Shown: piece by piece, positions 16,470-24,356 of the stretch
Numbering within the stretch: the stretch's first letter is position 1
Layout: each line of letters opens with the position of its first letter
DNA from: an uncultured Pseudobutyrivibrio sp.
GTDB taxonomy: Bacteria; Bacillota; Clostridia; Lachnospirales; Lachnospiraceae
Reading direction: 5' to 3'
Assembly (NCBI GenBank): GCA_946403965.1
Contig: CAMJBT010000034.1
Location: 1 to 33,950, forward strand
Length of the DNA stretch: 33,950 bases
Notes under the pieces: model-generated
Databases searched by the model: none
What the model saw: the letters and a program-made list of their open reading frames with translations, nothing else
Told to the model about the DNA's origin: nothing
Program-made: the position numbers and the translations under genes

Positions 16470-17999
16470 CTACTTCTTTTCGGAGAGCATCTTGGCTGCG
16501 AATAGTGTTCCTATCATGAGGGCTATTCCAATAACAAGACATACAAACCAGTTTCTAACAAAGCCTGATACTATATAAGACACAAGCGAAACGCCTGCTA
16601 CTGTGAAGGCGTATGGGAGTTGAGTGCTTACGTGTCTAATATGATCACAATCGGCTCCTGCTGAAGCCATGATTGTAGTATCTGAAATAGGTGAGCAATG
16701 ATCGCCGCAAACGGCACCAGCCATACATGCTGAAATGGCAATAATCATAAGCTCATTGTTTACATCCCCACCAAATACGTTTACAACGATTGGAATAAGG
16801 ATACCAAAAGTTCCCCATGATGTACCTGTTGCAAATGCAAGGAAGATACCTACAAGGAATACAAGTGCTGGAAGCAAGCTCATAAGAGCATGATTGTCTG
16901 CGATATTAGCAACGATGCCTCCAACGTATTCAGCTGCACCAAGTGAATCTGTCATAGATTTTAATGTCCATGCAAAAGTAAGAACGAGAATGGCAGGAAC
17001 CATGCTCTTGAAACCTTCTGGGATGGCATTCATACACTCGTTAAAGCTTAGAACTCTTGTGATTAGGTAATTAACAATTGTGAAAATCAATGCAACAACT
17101 GAGCCATAAACAAGACCTACTGATGCATCTGAATTTGAAAATGCTTCGATAAAACTTGCTCCTTCGAAGAAGCCACCTGTGTATATCATTCCAATTACGC
17201 AACAGACAATGAGTGATACGATTGGAAATACCAGGTGTCCAACCTTACCTCTTTCTGAGATTGGTGGATGTGGCTGGTCCTCAGCACCTGTAAGTGAAGG
17301 ATGATCAGCCTTTCTTTCCTGAAGATTCTGAGCAACCTGATTCAGCTCAGCAAGCTTCATTGGACCAAAATCAAACTTCATATATGTAATAGCAAACATC
17401 ATTACAAGTGTAAGTAGTGCGTAGAAATTGTATGGAATAGCTCTGATGAAAAGAGATAAGCCATTTGCTCCGTCAACAAATCCTGTAACTGCTGCTGCCC
17501 ATGACGAAATAGGGGCAATGATACAAACTGGAGCAGCTGTTGCATCAATTAAATATGCAAGCTTCTCACGTGAAATTCCATGCTTGTCAGTCACTGGACG
17601 CATTACTGAACCAACAGTAAGACAGTTGAAATAGTCATCGATGAAGATAAGCATTCCAAGGATGATTGTTGCTACCTGAGCACCAGCCTTTGTCTTTACA
17701 TGGGATACTGCCCACTTTCCAAATGCAGCGGATCCTCCGGCACGATTCATAAGCATTACCATGCTACCAAGAACTACAAGGAAGATAAGAATTCCTACGT
17801 TCCAAGAATCTGAAAGCTGACCAATCATTCCATCAACAAAGATATGCTCCATTGCTGCTGTAACATTGAAGCCAGCATAAAGAAGTCCACCTGCGCAAAT
17901 TCCAATAAATAGTGATGAGTAAACTTCTTTTGTGATTAGAGCCAAAAGTATGGCGATAAGTGGTGGCAAAAGCGACCATATTGTATTAGTAAAGTCCAT
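16470..17999 (-). CDS. NhaC-family transporter, candidate lysine transporter (LysW-like)
   Basis: 509 residues with 11-13 membrane segments. NhaC superfamily motifs: FIDDYFNCLTVGSVMRPVTD at about 122-141, ISREKLAYLIDATAAPVCIIAPISSW, FATGTSWGTFGILIP, and GAVCGDHCSPISDTTIMASAGADCDHI near 430. By family alone this would be called a Na+/H+ antiporter. Here the gene overlaps the end of dapA by 14 bases and lies behind a lysine riboswitch. In Firmicutes, NhaC-type proteins under this riboswitch have been predicted as lysine transporters (LysW). A lysine import role is therefore more likely than pH control, though not shown by the sequence. No separate promoter is visible. Confidence 0.9.
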   Translation of the reverse strand: MDFTNTIWSLLPPLIAILLALITKEVYSSLFIGICAGGLLYAGFNVTAAMEHIFVDGMIGQLSDSWNVGILIFLVVLGSMVMLMNRAGGSAAFGKWAVSHVKTKAGAQVATIILGMLIFIDDYFNCLTVGSVMRPVTDKHGISREKLAYLIDATAAPVCIIAPISSWAAAVTGFVDGANGLSLFIRAIPYNFYALLTLVMMFAITYMKFDFGPMKLAELNQVAQNLQERKADHPSLTGAEDQPHPPISERGKVGHLVFPIVSLIVCCVIGMIYTGGFFEGASFIEAFSNSDASVGLVYGSVVALIFTIVNYLITRVLSFNECMNAIPEGFKSMVPAILVLTFAWTLKSMTDSLGAAEYVGGIVANIADNHALMSLLPALVFLVGIFLAFATGTSWGTFGILIPIVVNVFGGDVNNELMIIAISACMAGAVCGDHCSPISDTTIMASAGADCDHIRHVSTQLPYAFTVAGVSLVSYIVSGFVRNWFVCLVIGIALMIGTLFAAKMLSEKK

Positions 18000-18870
18000 A
18001 ATTCTTCATGTTCTCCTTTAGTATTTCTGCATGGCCATCTTCCATTTCTGTAAGTGGCTTTCTAAGAGGACCTGCCTCAAATCCCATAATGTTAAGAGCT
18101 TTCTTAACAGGAATTGGATTTACCTCACAGAAGAGTGAGTCAATAAGTGGTAAAGCTTTAAGCTGCATTGATGCTGCCTTTTTGGAATCTCCGTCAAGGC
18201 ATGCCTGGCACAAATCATGAGTCTGCTGTGGTGCAACATTTGAGAGAACTGAGATAACGCCAAGTCCGCCAAGTGACATAATTGGTACAATCTGATCATC
18301 GTTTCCTGAATATACATCAATACATCCATCAGCAAGCTGTATAAGTTTTGCAATCTGGCTGATGTTTCCACATGCTTCCTTGATTGCCACGATGTTTTCC
18401 ACATCCTTTGCAAGTTTTACAGCTGTCTCTGGTTGAATGTTACAGCCTGTACGAGATGGAACATTATAAAGAATACATGGGAGCTTGATAGCATCTGCTG
18501 TGTCCTTAAAGTGCTCATAAAGACCACGCTGAGTTGCTTTGTTGTAATATGGAGTAACAAGAAGAACTGCATCTGCGCCAGCCTTCTCTGCCTCCTGAGA
18601 AAGATAGATGGCTGTCTCTGTTGAGTTTGAGCCTGTACCTGCAACAACCGGAACTCTACCTGCTACTGTCTGTACACAATGCTTGATTACATCAATATGC
18701 TCCTCGTGTGAAAGAGTTGATGCCTCGCCAGTTGTTCCACAGATTACGATAGCATCGGTATTGTTTTTAATCTGAAATTCGATCAGATTATCCAACTTTT
18801 CATAGTTCACAGACCCATCGTTATTAAATGGTGTTACAATTGCTACTGCTGCACCTGTAAAAATACTCAT
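17986..18870 (-). CDS. dapA: 4-hydroxy-tetrahydrodipicolinate synthase
   Basis: 294 residues. Condenses pyruvate with aspartate semialdehyde, the first committed step to diaminopimelate and lysine. Signatures: TGAAVAIVTPFNNDGSVNY, the pyruvate-site CGTTGEASTLSHEEH, catalytic Tyr in ILYNVPSRTG, Schiff-base Lys in NIVAIKEACGN, and VYSGNDDQIVPIMSLGG. The length matches the family. Two ATGs lie close together: AGGAGG is only two bases from the one at 18876 but eight from the one at 18870, so 18870 is chosen. A lysine riboswitch with a terminator precedes it, so expression should fall when lysine is plentiful. It is translated with the NhaC-family transporter gene, which it overlaps. Confidence 0.97.
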   Translation of the reverse strand: MSIFTGAAVAIVTPFNNDGSVNYEKLDNLIEFQIKNNTDAIVICGTTGEASTLSHEEHIDVIKHCVQTVAGRVPVVAGTGSNSTETAIYLSQEAEKAGADAVLLVTPYYNKATQRGLYEHFKDTADAIKLPCILYNVPSRTGCNIQPETAVKLAKDVENIVAIKEACGNISQIAKLIQLADGCIDVYSGNDDQIVPIMSLGGLGVISVLSNVAPQQTHDLCQACLDGDSKKAASMQLKALPLIDSLFCEVNPIPVKKALNIMGFEAGPLRKPLTEMEDGHAEILKENMKNYGLY

Positions 18871-18917
18871 TTCCATATCCTCCTAATAATGTTCTTCTTT
18901 TATCTTTGAATAACATC

Positions 18918-18951
18918 AAAAAAGCTGACCACTATAATAAATGGTCAGCTT
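18918..18951 (-). terminator. Riboswitch-controlled terminator before dapA
   Basis: A perfect 10-bp stem, AAGCTGACCA (18922-18931) with TGGTCAGCTT (18942-18951), followed on the minus strand by TTTTTT. It lies about 50 bases before dapA and just after the lysine aptamer, so it is the expression platform. Confidence 0.9.
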
Positions 18952-18974
18952 ACGATTATCCAATATTTAAACGT

Positions 18975-19148
18975 ATACGATAGCTCCCCACCTATTATCG
19001 GTGACAGTCATACGGCTGTTTACCGTATGCCCAAGATTGATACCCACAGGAGAGTATCCTCTTTCGGCGAAATTCCCTTTTATCTCATATCACTTGGGCC
19101 TGTCCCATCAATGAGATTACTAATGTTTCTCGCAACCTCTATCTGTTA
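18975..19148 (-). promoter_or_regulatory. Lysine riboswitch (L-box aptamer)
   Basis: Read on the minus strand, the landmarks of the lysine aptamer appear in order: GATAGAGGTTGCG (complement ends about 19143), AGTAA, AAGGG-AATTTC-GCCGAA (GCCGAA complement at 19063-19068), a GGGTATCA/CTTGGGC arm, CATACGG/CCGTATG hairpin, GACTGTCA, and GGGGAGCTATC (complement about 18979-18989). The GATAG/CTATC pair closes the P1 helix. Bound lysine should favour the terminator at 18918-18951. The order and spacing match the dapA/lysC L-boxes of Firmicutes. Confidence 0.93.
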
Positions 19149-19161
19149 TTAAGTTGAACTA

Positions 19162-19190
19162 ATACTACATCCAACAAAGACTGTTGTCAA
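19162..19190 (-). promoter_or_regulatory. Promoter of the lysine riboswitch-dapA transcript
   Basis: Consensus TTGACA (19185-19190), 17 bases, TAGTAT (19162-19167) on the minus strand. This places the transcript start about 10 bases before the aptamer. Confidence 0.85.
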
Positions 19191-19197
19191 CAATAAA

Positions 19198-19226
19198 TTG
19201 CTATTCATTTATCAGGATGTTAGAAT
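19198..19226 (+). promoter_or_regulatory. Promoter of the amidase gene
   Basis: TTGCTA (19198-19203), 17 bases, TAGAAT (19221-19226) on the plus strand. Its -35 box is only seven bases from the -35 box of the divergent dapA promoter, so polymerase binding at the two may interfere. Confidence 0.7.
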
Positions 19227-19262
19227 TATTGTAAAAATAATGAAAAATCAAGGGGTAATGAT

Positions 19263-20060
19263 ATGAAAATTCGTACAAAAAAGATAATTTCACTGGCTCT
19301 TGCATTAGCTTGTTCTGTTTCATTTTTTGCCAACAGCTCAATTAACGCTTCTGCCAAATCATCAAAAAAGACTTCAAATAATATTGTAGTAGTTCTTGAT
19401 CCAGGTCACGACACCACCCATCTTGGATGTCACTACCAAAACTTCGAGGAAGGAATTGCAAATCTTTATATAGCTTACTACTGCAAAAATGAGCTGGAAA
19501 AATATTCCGGTGTAACAGTTTATATGACTCGTTACGATTTCGGCTGTGCATACGGGGCAAATCCTGACTCTTCCGCAGATTGCCTCACTGGCAGAGTAAA
19601 TTTTGCAAAATCAGTAAACGCTGATGTGCTTGTAAGTCTTCACAATGATTATGACCCAGATTTAGACTTGTCACAAAACGGTGCAAAGGTCATCATTCCT
19701 AATCCAAACTTCAAACCAGCATGCTGCCAGAAGGGAATGGCTCTTGGCCAATCAATCCTTACAGAATTAACCTCCACAGGACTTAAGGTAAACGATTGGA
19801 AGCTGTGTCCAAATGGCACTGGCATCGTAACCAGAGATTCTGACAACGGCAAGTATCCAGATGGATCTGCCAAAGATTACTACGCATTAATAAACAAATC
19901 CAAATCACTTGGCTTTACAAGTGTGATTGTGGAACATGGTTTCTGTACAAACGAAAGCGATAGAATAAATCACCTGAGCACTCCTGAGCAATATCAGCAG
20001 CTTGGTATCGCTGATGCAACAGGTATTGCAAAATACTACGGATTAAAACTAAAAAAATAA
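19263..20060 (+). CDS. Secreted N-acetylmuramoyl-L-alanine amidase (Amidase_3)
   Basis: 265 residues. A Sec signal peptide (about 1-31, ending INASA) is followed directly by an Amidase_3 zinc domain covering the rest: His49 in VVLDPGHD, Glu in NFEEGIANL (62/63), His127 in DVLVSLHND, and the catalytic Glu224 in VIVEHGFCTN. All zinc ligands and the catalytic Glu are present, so it should cut the bond between MurNAc and L-Ala in peptidoglycan. There is no wall-binding domain. Five cysteines in the mature part (56, 74, 95, 107, 154/155) are many for a Gram-positive exoenzyme. AGGGG lies a few bases before the ATG. The potassium channel gene starts 28 bases downstream, so the two may be cotranscribed. 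Confidence 0.92.
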   Translation: MKIRTKKIISLALALACSVSFFANSSINASAKSSKKTSNNIVVVLDPGHDTTHLGCHYQNFEEGIANLYIAYYCKNELEKYSGVTVYMTRYDFGCAYGANPDSSADCLTGRVNFAKSVNADVLVSLHNDYDPDLDLSQNGAKVIIPNPNFKPACCQKGMALGQSILTELTSTGLKVNDWKLCPNGTGIVTRDSDNGKYPDGSAKDYYALINKSKSLGFTSVIVEHGFCTNESDRINHLSTPEQYQQLGIADATGIAKYYGLKLKK

Positions 20061-20087
20061 TTATATATGGCGTAGGGGGGAATAATT

Positions 20088-21059
20088 TTGACAATGTCTA
20101 TCAAACAAAAGATTTTTAACATCATACAGATTGGACACAAGGAAGATAGAGTTAGTCGAGCTTTTGACATACTCATCACTATTACCATACTTCTAAATAT
20201 ATCTGTGATGATACTTCAAACTTATGATCAGTTAGAATCATTTTTTCCTATATTCGATGCAATTTCACTGATTACCATAATTATATTTTGCATCGAATAT
20301 GTCCTTCGCATTTGGACTGCGAACTATCTTTTTCCAGAGGACAGCAATAAAAAAGCCATATTTAAATTCCTCATTTCCTATGACGGAATTGTAGACCTCC
20401 TGACCATACTTCCATTTTTCTTCCTATCAGGATTTGTTGCATTTCGAATACTTAGAGTAATACGTATTTTCCATTTATTCAGAATCAATGGGCAGTACGA
20501 TTCCTTCAATATCATTTTTTCTGTACTTAAAGAAAAGCGTAATCAAATTTTATCTTCAATGGTAATCGTTCTAATTCTGATGCTTGCAAGCTCCATCGGC
20601 ATCTATTATGCAGAACACGATATGCAGCCATATGTTTTCAAAAATGCTTTCTCCGGAGTATGGTGGTCTGTATCCACACTGCTTACCGTAGGCTATGGCG
20701 ATATTTATCCTATCACTACCGTTGGACGTATCATGGCTATTCTTACTGCGTTCTTCGGTGTTGGCGTTGTAGCTATTCCAACTGGTATCATCAGCGCTGG
20801 ATTCGTAGAGCATTATTCCAAAATGAAACTTCTTAATAGTTTTACGAAGGATGAACATATAGATCTTCTCACAATCCATATTTGTGATGGACATTGTTGG
20901 AACAACCTTAATATTTCGGAAATTGGCACACCAGATCATTTTTTCCCTTGTCTGGTAATCAGAAACGGAGAAGCTATAGTACCTGTTTCAGATTTAAAAA
21001 TAAAAATCGGCGACACAGTCATCCTGGCCGCCGAAGCTTATTTTCTACACTCTTATTAA
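20088..21059 (+). CDS. Voltage-gated-type potassium channel with C-terminal TrkA_C-like domain
   Basis: 323 residues. Six membrane segments in the Kv layout: S1 about 26-43, S2 58-78, S3 92-113, S4 with regularly spaced arginines (R120, R123, R126, R132), then S5 155-175, a pore loop with the selectivity filter TVGYGD (200-205), and S6 about 213-238. The C-terminal 70 residues (SEIGTPDHFFPCLVIRNGEA, then VPVSDLKIKIGDTVILAA) look like a TrkA_C/RCK_C domain without the preceding TrkA_N nucleotide-binding domain. The start is TTG 20088, seven bases after a GGGGGG run; ATG 20094 is a possible alternative. The 3' end overlaps the opposite-strand GGDEF gene by 15 bp and no plus-strand terminator is visible before 22584. 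Confidence 0.9.
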   Translation: MTMSIKQKIFNIIQIGHKEDRVSRAFDILITITILLNISVMILQTYDQLESFFPIFDAISLITIIIFCIEYVLRIWTANYLFPEDSNKKAIFKFLISYDGIVDLLTILPFFFLSGFVAFRILRVIRIFHLFRINGQYDSFNIIFSVLKEKRNQILSSMVIVLILMLASSIGIYYAEHDMQPYVFKNAFSGVWWSVSTLLTVGYGDIYPITTVGRIMAILTAFFGVGVVAIPTGIISAGFVEHYSKMKLLNSFTKDEHIDLLTIHICDGHCWNNLNISEIGTPDHFFPCLVIRNGEAIVPVSDLKIKIGDTVILAAEAYFLHSY

Positions 21060-22535
21060 TTGATTAATAATTCGTTTATATTCTTCATCAGAAGAATCCT
21101 TCATAATCACCTCATCAGCTCCAAGGTCGTGTGCCAGGAAACTTGCCTCCTGGTCCATGGCCACTGCAAGAACCGGAAGCTTCGCAAAGCCCTGTCTCGT
21201 CTTAATATACTTAAGCACAATTTCTCCAAGATTATGTTCTACATTAATCTCCAAGATTATTATTTTTATCTGGCGATGATATTGACTTATCATTCTAAGT
21301 GCATCGTCATTGTTAAATGCTGCTACAATATCAAATCGATTTCCCTCAGCAGCATACAATCTTCTAACTTCTTCTGTATCCTTTTCTCTAACAGACAGTA
21401 AAATCGGATTTTCAAAAGGCTCATTTTCAATAGTCCATGCTGTACATCTATTTTTTCCTTCAAGCTTAGATTTATATAGAGCGTCATCTGCCATTTCAAA
21501 TACTCTTTGGTAGTCATTACCACCATGATCAATGACTGCTCCTATACTTACTGAAAAATTACTTGATGCTCCTAAATTGAAATCTGTAAGGAACATTTGC
21601 ATAGTTCTACATCTCATCTTAAGTATTGCAGAGTCCCCCATCCTAGGCATTAGAACCACAAACTCATCTCCACCATATCTTCCTATCACATCGTAGGCTC
21701 TGAAATTGTCTATTAGCAACTGGCCTACGCGTTCTAGAACCATATCACCTGCGCCATGTCCTAGATTATCATTAACATCTTTAAAATTATCTAAATCAAT
21801 AATACAGATAGCACATGGCTCCTCTGGACCTTTGCCTATGAAATATTCCTCCATTCGCTCAACCCAAACCCCTTTATTCAGTACGTGGGTAAGCTTATCC
21901 AAGGAACTGAATTTCATTATTTCTCTTGAGTACAAACATTCCCTGCTTCTCATTTCCAGTACCATATGAACCACCAACATTGAAACAACATATGATGCGA
22001 TAAGAAGATAGATATTCCTCAAAAATACTTCTTTAGATTCCAGATTATAATCTACTAATCCAAAGATAATAATAGCAATCAGCTCATCAATTCCGTAATT
22101 GTACATTCTGTCTATGTAAACTGTAGGGAACACAATAACAAGCATTGAAAACCAGAAGACCTGAGCTCGTTCTGCTGCAAAAATATCGATGAAAACAAAA
22201 ATCACAGCAAGGGAAAAGTAAAAAGCACAACAAGTAACCCCAACCATAGTAGTGCTCAGTTTTTTTGTTCCATGTTTCGTATATAAGTTAAAAAAGAAAA
22301 ATATTCCCAGCAACGGAAATACCATAATATGAGCAATATTTAACTTAAAGCCATCTAATATGATAGTGGCAATAACAATCATACTGACATAAGTGACAGA
22401 TATATACATGCACACTTTTCTAAGCATGAACAGATTAGACTCATTGATATCGTCCATGCAAGTGTGAAAATACTCAAGAATTTGTTTATTCTCTCGTTTA
22501 TAGATTTTTGTAAATTTAATTAAATCTCTAAACAT
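21045..22535 (-). CDS. Membrane-bound diguanylate cyclase with C-terminal pseudo-receiver (copy 1)
   Basis: 496 residues. Six membrane segments lie between about 42 and 190, followed by a GGDEF domain at about 210-370. The active site is RYGGDEF, with the product-inhibition RXXD site (RAYD) exactly five residues before it, and DLDNFKDVNDNLGH upstream. So it should make c-di-GMP from two GTP and be inhibited by its product. The last 115 residues look like a receiver fold (NPILLSVREKD; IIILEINVEHNLG; LPVLAVA; GADEVIMKD), but Glu replaces the phosphoacceptor Asp and the usual acidic pair is missing, so it is probably not phosphorylated. ATG 22535 is chosen (AGGA seven bases before); a TTG lies just upstream. 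It is a paralogue of 22699-24207 over the full length. Confidence 0.9.
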   Translation of the reverse strand: MFRDLIKFTKIYKRENKQILEYFHTCMDDINESNLFMLRKVCMYISVTYVSMIVIATIILDGFKLNIAHIMVFPLLGIFFFFNLYTKHGTKKLSTTMVGVTCCAFYFSLAVIFVFIDIFAAERAQVFWFSMLVIVFPTVYIDRMYNYGIDELIAIIIFGLVDYNLESKEVFLRNIYLLIASYVVSMLVVHMVLEMRSRECLYSREIMKFSSLDKLTHVLNKGVWVERMEEYFIGKGPEEPCAICIIDLDNFKDVNDNLGHGAGDMVLERVGQLLIDNFRAYDVIGRYGGDEFVVLMPRMGDSAILKMRCRTMQMFLTDFNLGASSNFSVSIGAVIDHGGNDYQRVFEMADDALYKSKLEGKNRCTAWTIENEPFENPILLSVREKDTEEVRRLYAAEGNRFDIVAAFNNDDALRMISQYHRQIKIIILEINVEHNLGEIVLKYIKTRQGFAKLPVLAVAMDQEASFLAHDLGADEVIMKDSSDEEYKRIINQLIRV

Positions 22536-22583
22536 CAAATGATCCTGCCAACGTCAGATAGATTCTTTTACCTTTTAGAAATC

Positions 22584-22627
22584 TTAGGTTCTTGCCCTCC
22601 TTTGGAAAGCAAGAACCTAATTTTTTT
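22584..22627 (+). terminator. Plus-strand terminator with no plus-strand gene directly before it
   Basis: A perfect 12-bp stem, TTAGGTTCTTGC (22584-22595) with GCAAGAACCTAA (22609-22620), then T7 on the plus strand. On the minus strand only GATTTC follows, so termination in that direction would be weak. The nearest plus-strand gene upstream is the potassium channel gene, ending at 21059. It may instead be left over from the gene whose tail remains at 22626-22706. Confidence 0.75.
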
Positions 22628-22706
22628 ACTTATCAAGAGCTTTTGATGAAAAATCAGCAACCTGTTCAGCACCCTCTGCAAGAGTCGTTGCTGTAGCGCT
22701 AACCTC
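22626..22706 (-). pseudogene. 3' remnant resembling the C-terminus of a methyl-accepting chemotaxis protein
   Basis: On the minus strand, one frame off the end of the upstream GGDEF gene, 26 codons followed by TAA encode EVSATATTLAEGAEQVADFS then SKALDK. The Ala/Thr/Glu-rich heptad pattern and the wording are those of a chemoreceptor C-terminal helix end. The frame is closed by TAG just upstream (at the GGDEF gene end) and contains no start codon, so it cannot be a gene on its own. It could be the tail of a lost or interrupted gene, or a region fused by a frameshift. No other part of a chemoreceptor is visible. Confidence 0.5.
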
Positions 22707-24207
22707 CTATTAGCTTATCTATAGTTTTCTTGAATACAGGATTTGGCGTTTTTTGATCTAACACATCATCCACATTAAGTTCCTTTGCAAGCATGTAGTC
22801 TTTTTCATTATTGACCACTGCAAGAATCGGAATCTCTGAAAAACCTTCTCTGGTCTTCAGATATTTTAGAGCAAATACCCCCATGCCCATTTCCAAATCC
22901 AACTCTATGATTATTATCTTTAGGTATTTCTGATATTCACTAATATCTCTTAAAATCTCGTCATCATCTTTTGCAACTACAATATCAAACCTATGTCCTT
23001 CATCATTTTTCAAGTCAATCAAACCTTGATGTTCTTTTTCACACATTACCAAAAGGGTAGGTTTTTCTATTACTCGATTCTGATATGTCCATATGGTACA
23101 GCAATTTTTGCCCTCAATTTTTGATTTATATAAGGCATCGTCAGCCATACGGAATATCTTGTCTACATCGCTTACATCACTGCATAGAATCGCGCCTATA
23201 CTTGCAGTTACTCTATGTTCATGTGGAAGTTCTATTTCGCTTATAAACATCTGTAATGCCTTACATCTGGATTTCAAAATTTCCGGATCCGACATCTTTG
23301 GCATTACAACAATGAATTCATCTCCACCATACCTTCCTACAATATCGTATGCTCTGAAATTTACCGAAAGAAGTTTTCCAATCTGTTCCAGAAGCACATC
23401 TCCTGTGTTATGTCCCAGATTATCATTTACATGCTTGAAATCATCCAGGTCGATTACACACATCGCGCAACATTCTTCTGGTGGTTTTGTTTCGAAATAA
23501 TTTTCTATTCTCTGTAGCAAAGCCCCTTTATTCAATACCTGGGTCAGCTTGTCTAAAGCACTGAGTCTGGTGACTTCCGCCATAGCAAGAGTTTCTCTTG
23601 CTCTCATCTCCAATATAATTCTGGCTGAAAGCATTGATATCACATACGCTGAAATAGAAATATATACATCTCTTATAAATTGTTCTGTAGGCTTAAATTT
23701 ATAAGAAAGCGACAGCATTATCGCAAGTACAACCAGTTCTTCAAATCCGTATTTGTACATCCTGTCGATAAATATCATCGGCAATGCAATTACTGCAATA
23801 GGTAACCATAAAGCCTGACCAGCAGGAGCCTCAACCACATCGATAATTCCTAGTATTACTCCCAAGAAGAAGTAGAAGGTACAACAAATTGCTGCTGTCC
23901 TTCCGGTGCTAATATCGCCACGATGTTTAATGGTGTATAAATTAACCTGAAAATATACAAGTAAAAGCGGTATCATCAAGAGATACGGAAATGACATAGC
24001 GAAATTCTTCAAAAGAAATTTTGCCACAACAAGCATAAGACAGTAGACTATAGCGATATACATACATGACTTACGAAGCATGTACAGATTGTTATCGTTT
24101 ATAGTCTCAAGGCAGTCATTGAAATATTGGCGAATTAAATCCAATTCTTCGCTATTCTTTTTTGCGTAACGCCTAAAAAAATCCATCATTTTTCCCATTT
24201 TGGCCAC
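22699..24207 (-). CDS. Membrane-bound diguanylate cyclase with C-terminal pseudo-receiver (copy 2)
   Basis: 502 residues, the same architecture as copy 1: membrane segments at about 45-200, then a GGDEF domain (LDKLTQVLNKGALLQRIENY; CVIDLDDFKHVNDNLGH; RAYDIVGRYGGDEF, with active site and RXXD inhibition site intact). A degenerate receiver follows (PTLLVMCEKEHQG; IIIIELDLEMGMG; IPILAVVNNEKD), again with Glu at the phosphoacceptor position. It should synthesise c-di-GMP. The start is uncertain: GTG 24207, ATG 24198 and ATG 24189 are all in frame, and none has a strong ribosome binding site. The two copies probably arose by tandem duplication and are about 160 bases apart. Confidence 0.88.
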   Translation of the reverse strand: MAKMGKMMDFFRRYAKKNSEELDLIRQYFNDCLETINDNNLYMLRKSCMYIAIVYCLMLVVAKFLLKNFAMSFPYLLMIPLLLVYFQVNLYTIKHRGDISTGRTAAICCTFYFFLGVILGIIDVVEAPAGQALWLPIAVIALPMIFIDRMYKYGFEELVVLAIMLSLSYKFKPTEQFIRDVYISISAYVISMLSARIILEMRARETLAMAEVTRLSALDKLTQVLNKGALLQRIENYFETKPPEECCAMCVIDLDDFKHVNDNLGHNTGDVLLEQIGKLLSVNFRAYDIVGRYGGDEFIVVMPKMSDPEILKSRCKALQMFISEIELPHEHRVTASIGAILCSDVSDVDKIFRMADDALYKSKIEGKNCCTIWTYQNRVIEKPTLLVMCEKEHQGLIDLKNDEGHRFDIVVAKDDDEILRDISEYQKYLKIIIIELDLEMGMGVFALKYLKTREGFSEIPILAVVNNEKDYMLAKELNVDDVLDQKTPNPVFKKTIDKLIGG

Positions 24208-24301
24208 ACTCGGGCACAGTGCACTATCATCATAAACAAATTTATCAGAATTTTCTTACCAATCCGTGCAAGTTGTGTGAAAAAAATATGAAAAGCCACA
24301 G

Positions 24302-24332
24302 AAAAAGCCCCTCGCAACTAAAGCGAGGAGCC
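24302..24332 (-). terminator. Terminator of the liv operon / cytidylate-kinase-like gene
   Basis: On the minus strand GGCTCCTCGC, loop, GCGAGGGGC (24307-24332), then TTTTT. It lies 25 bases after the stop at 24357. Confidence 0.85.
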
Positions 24333-24356
24333 TTAATATAATGCCTATTTTGTTAT

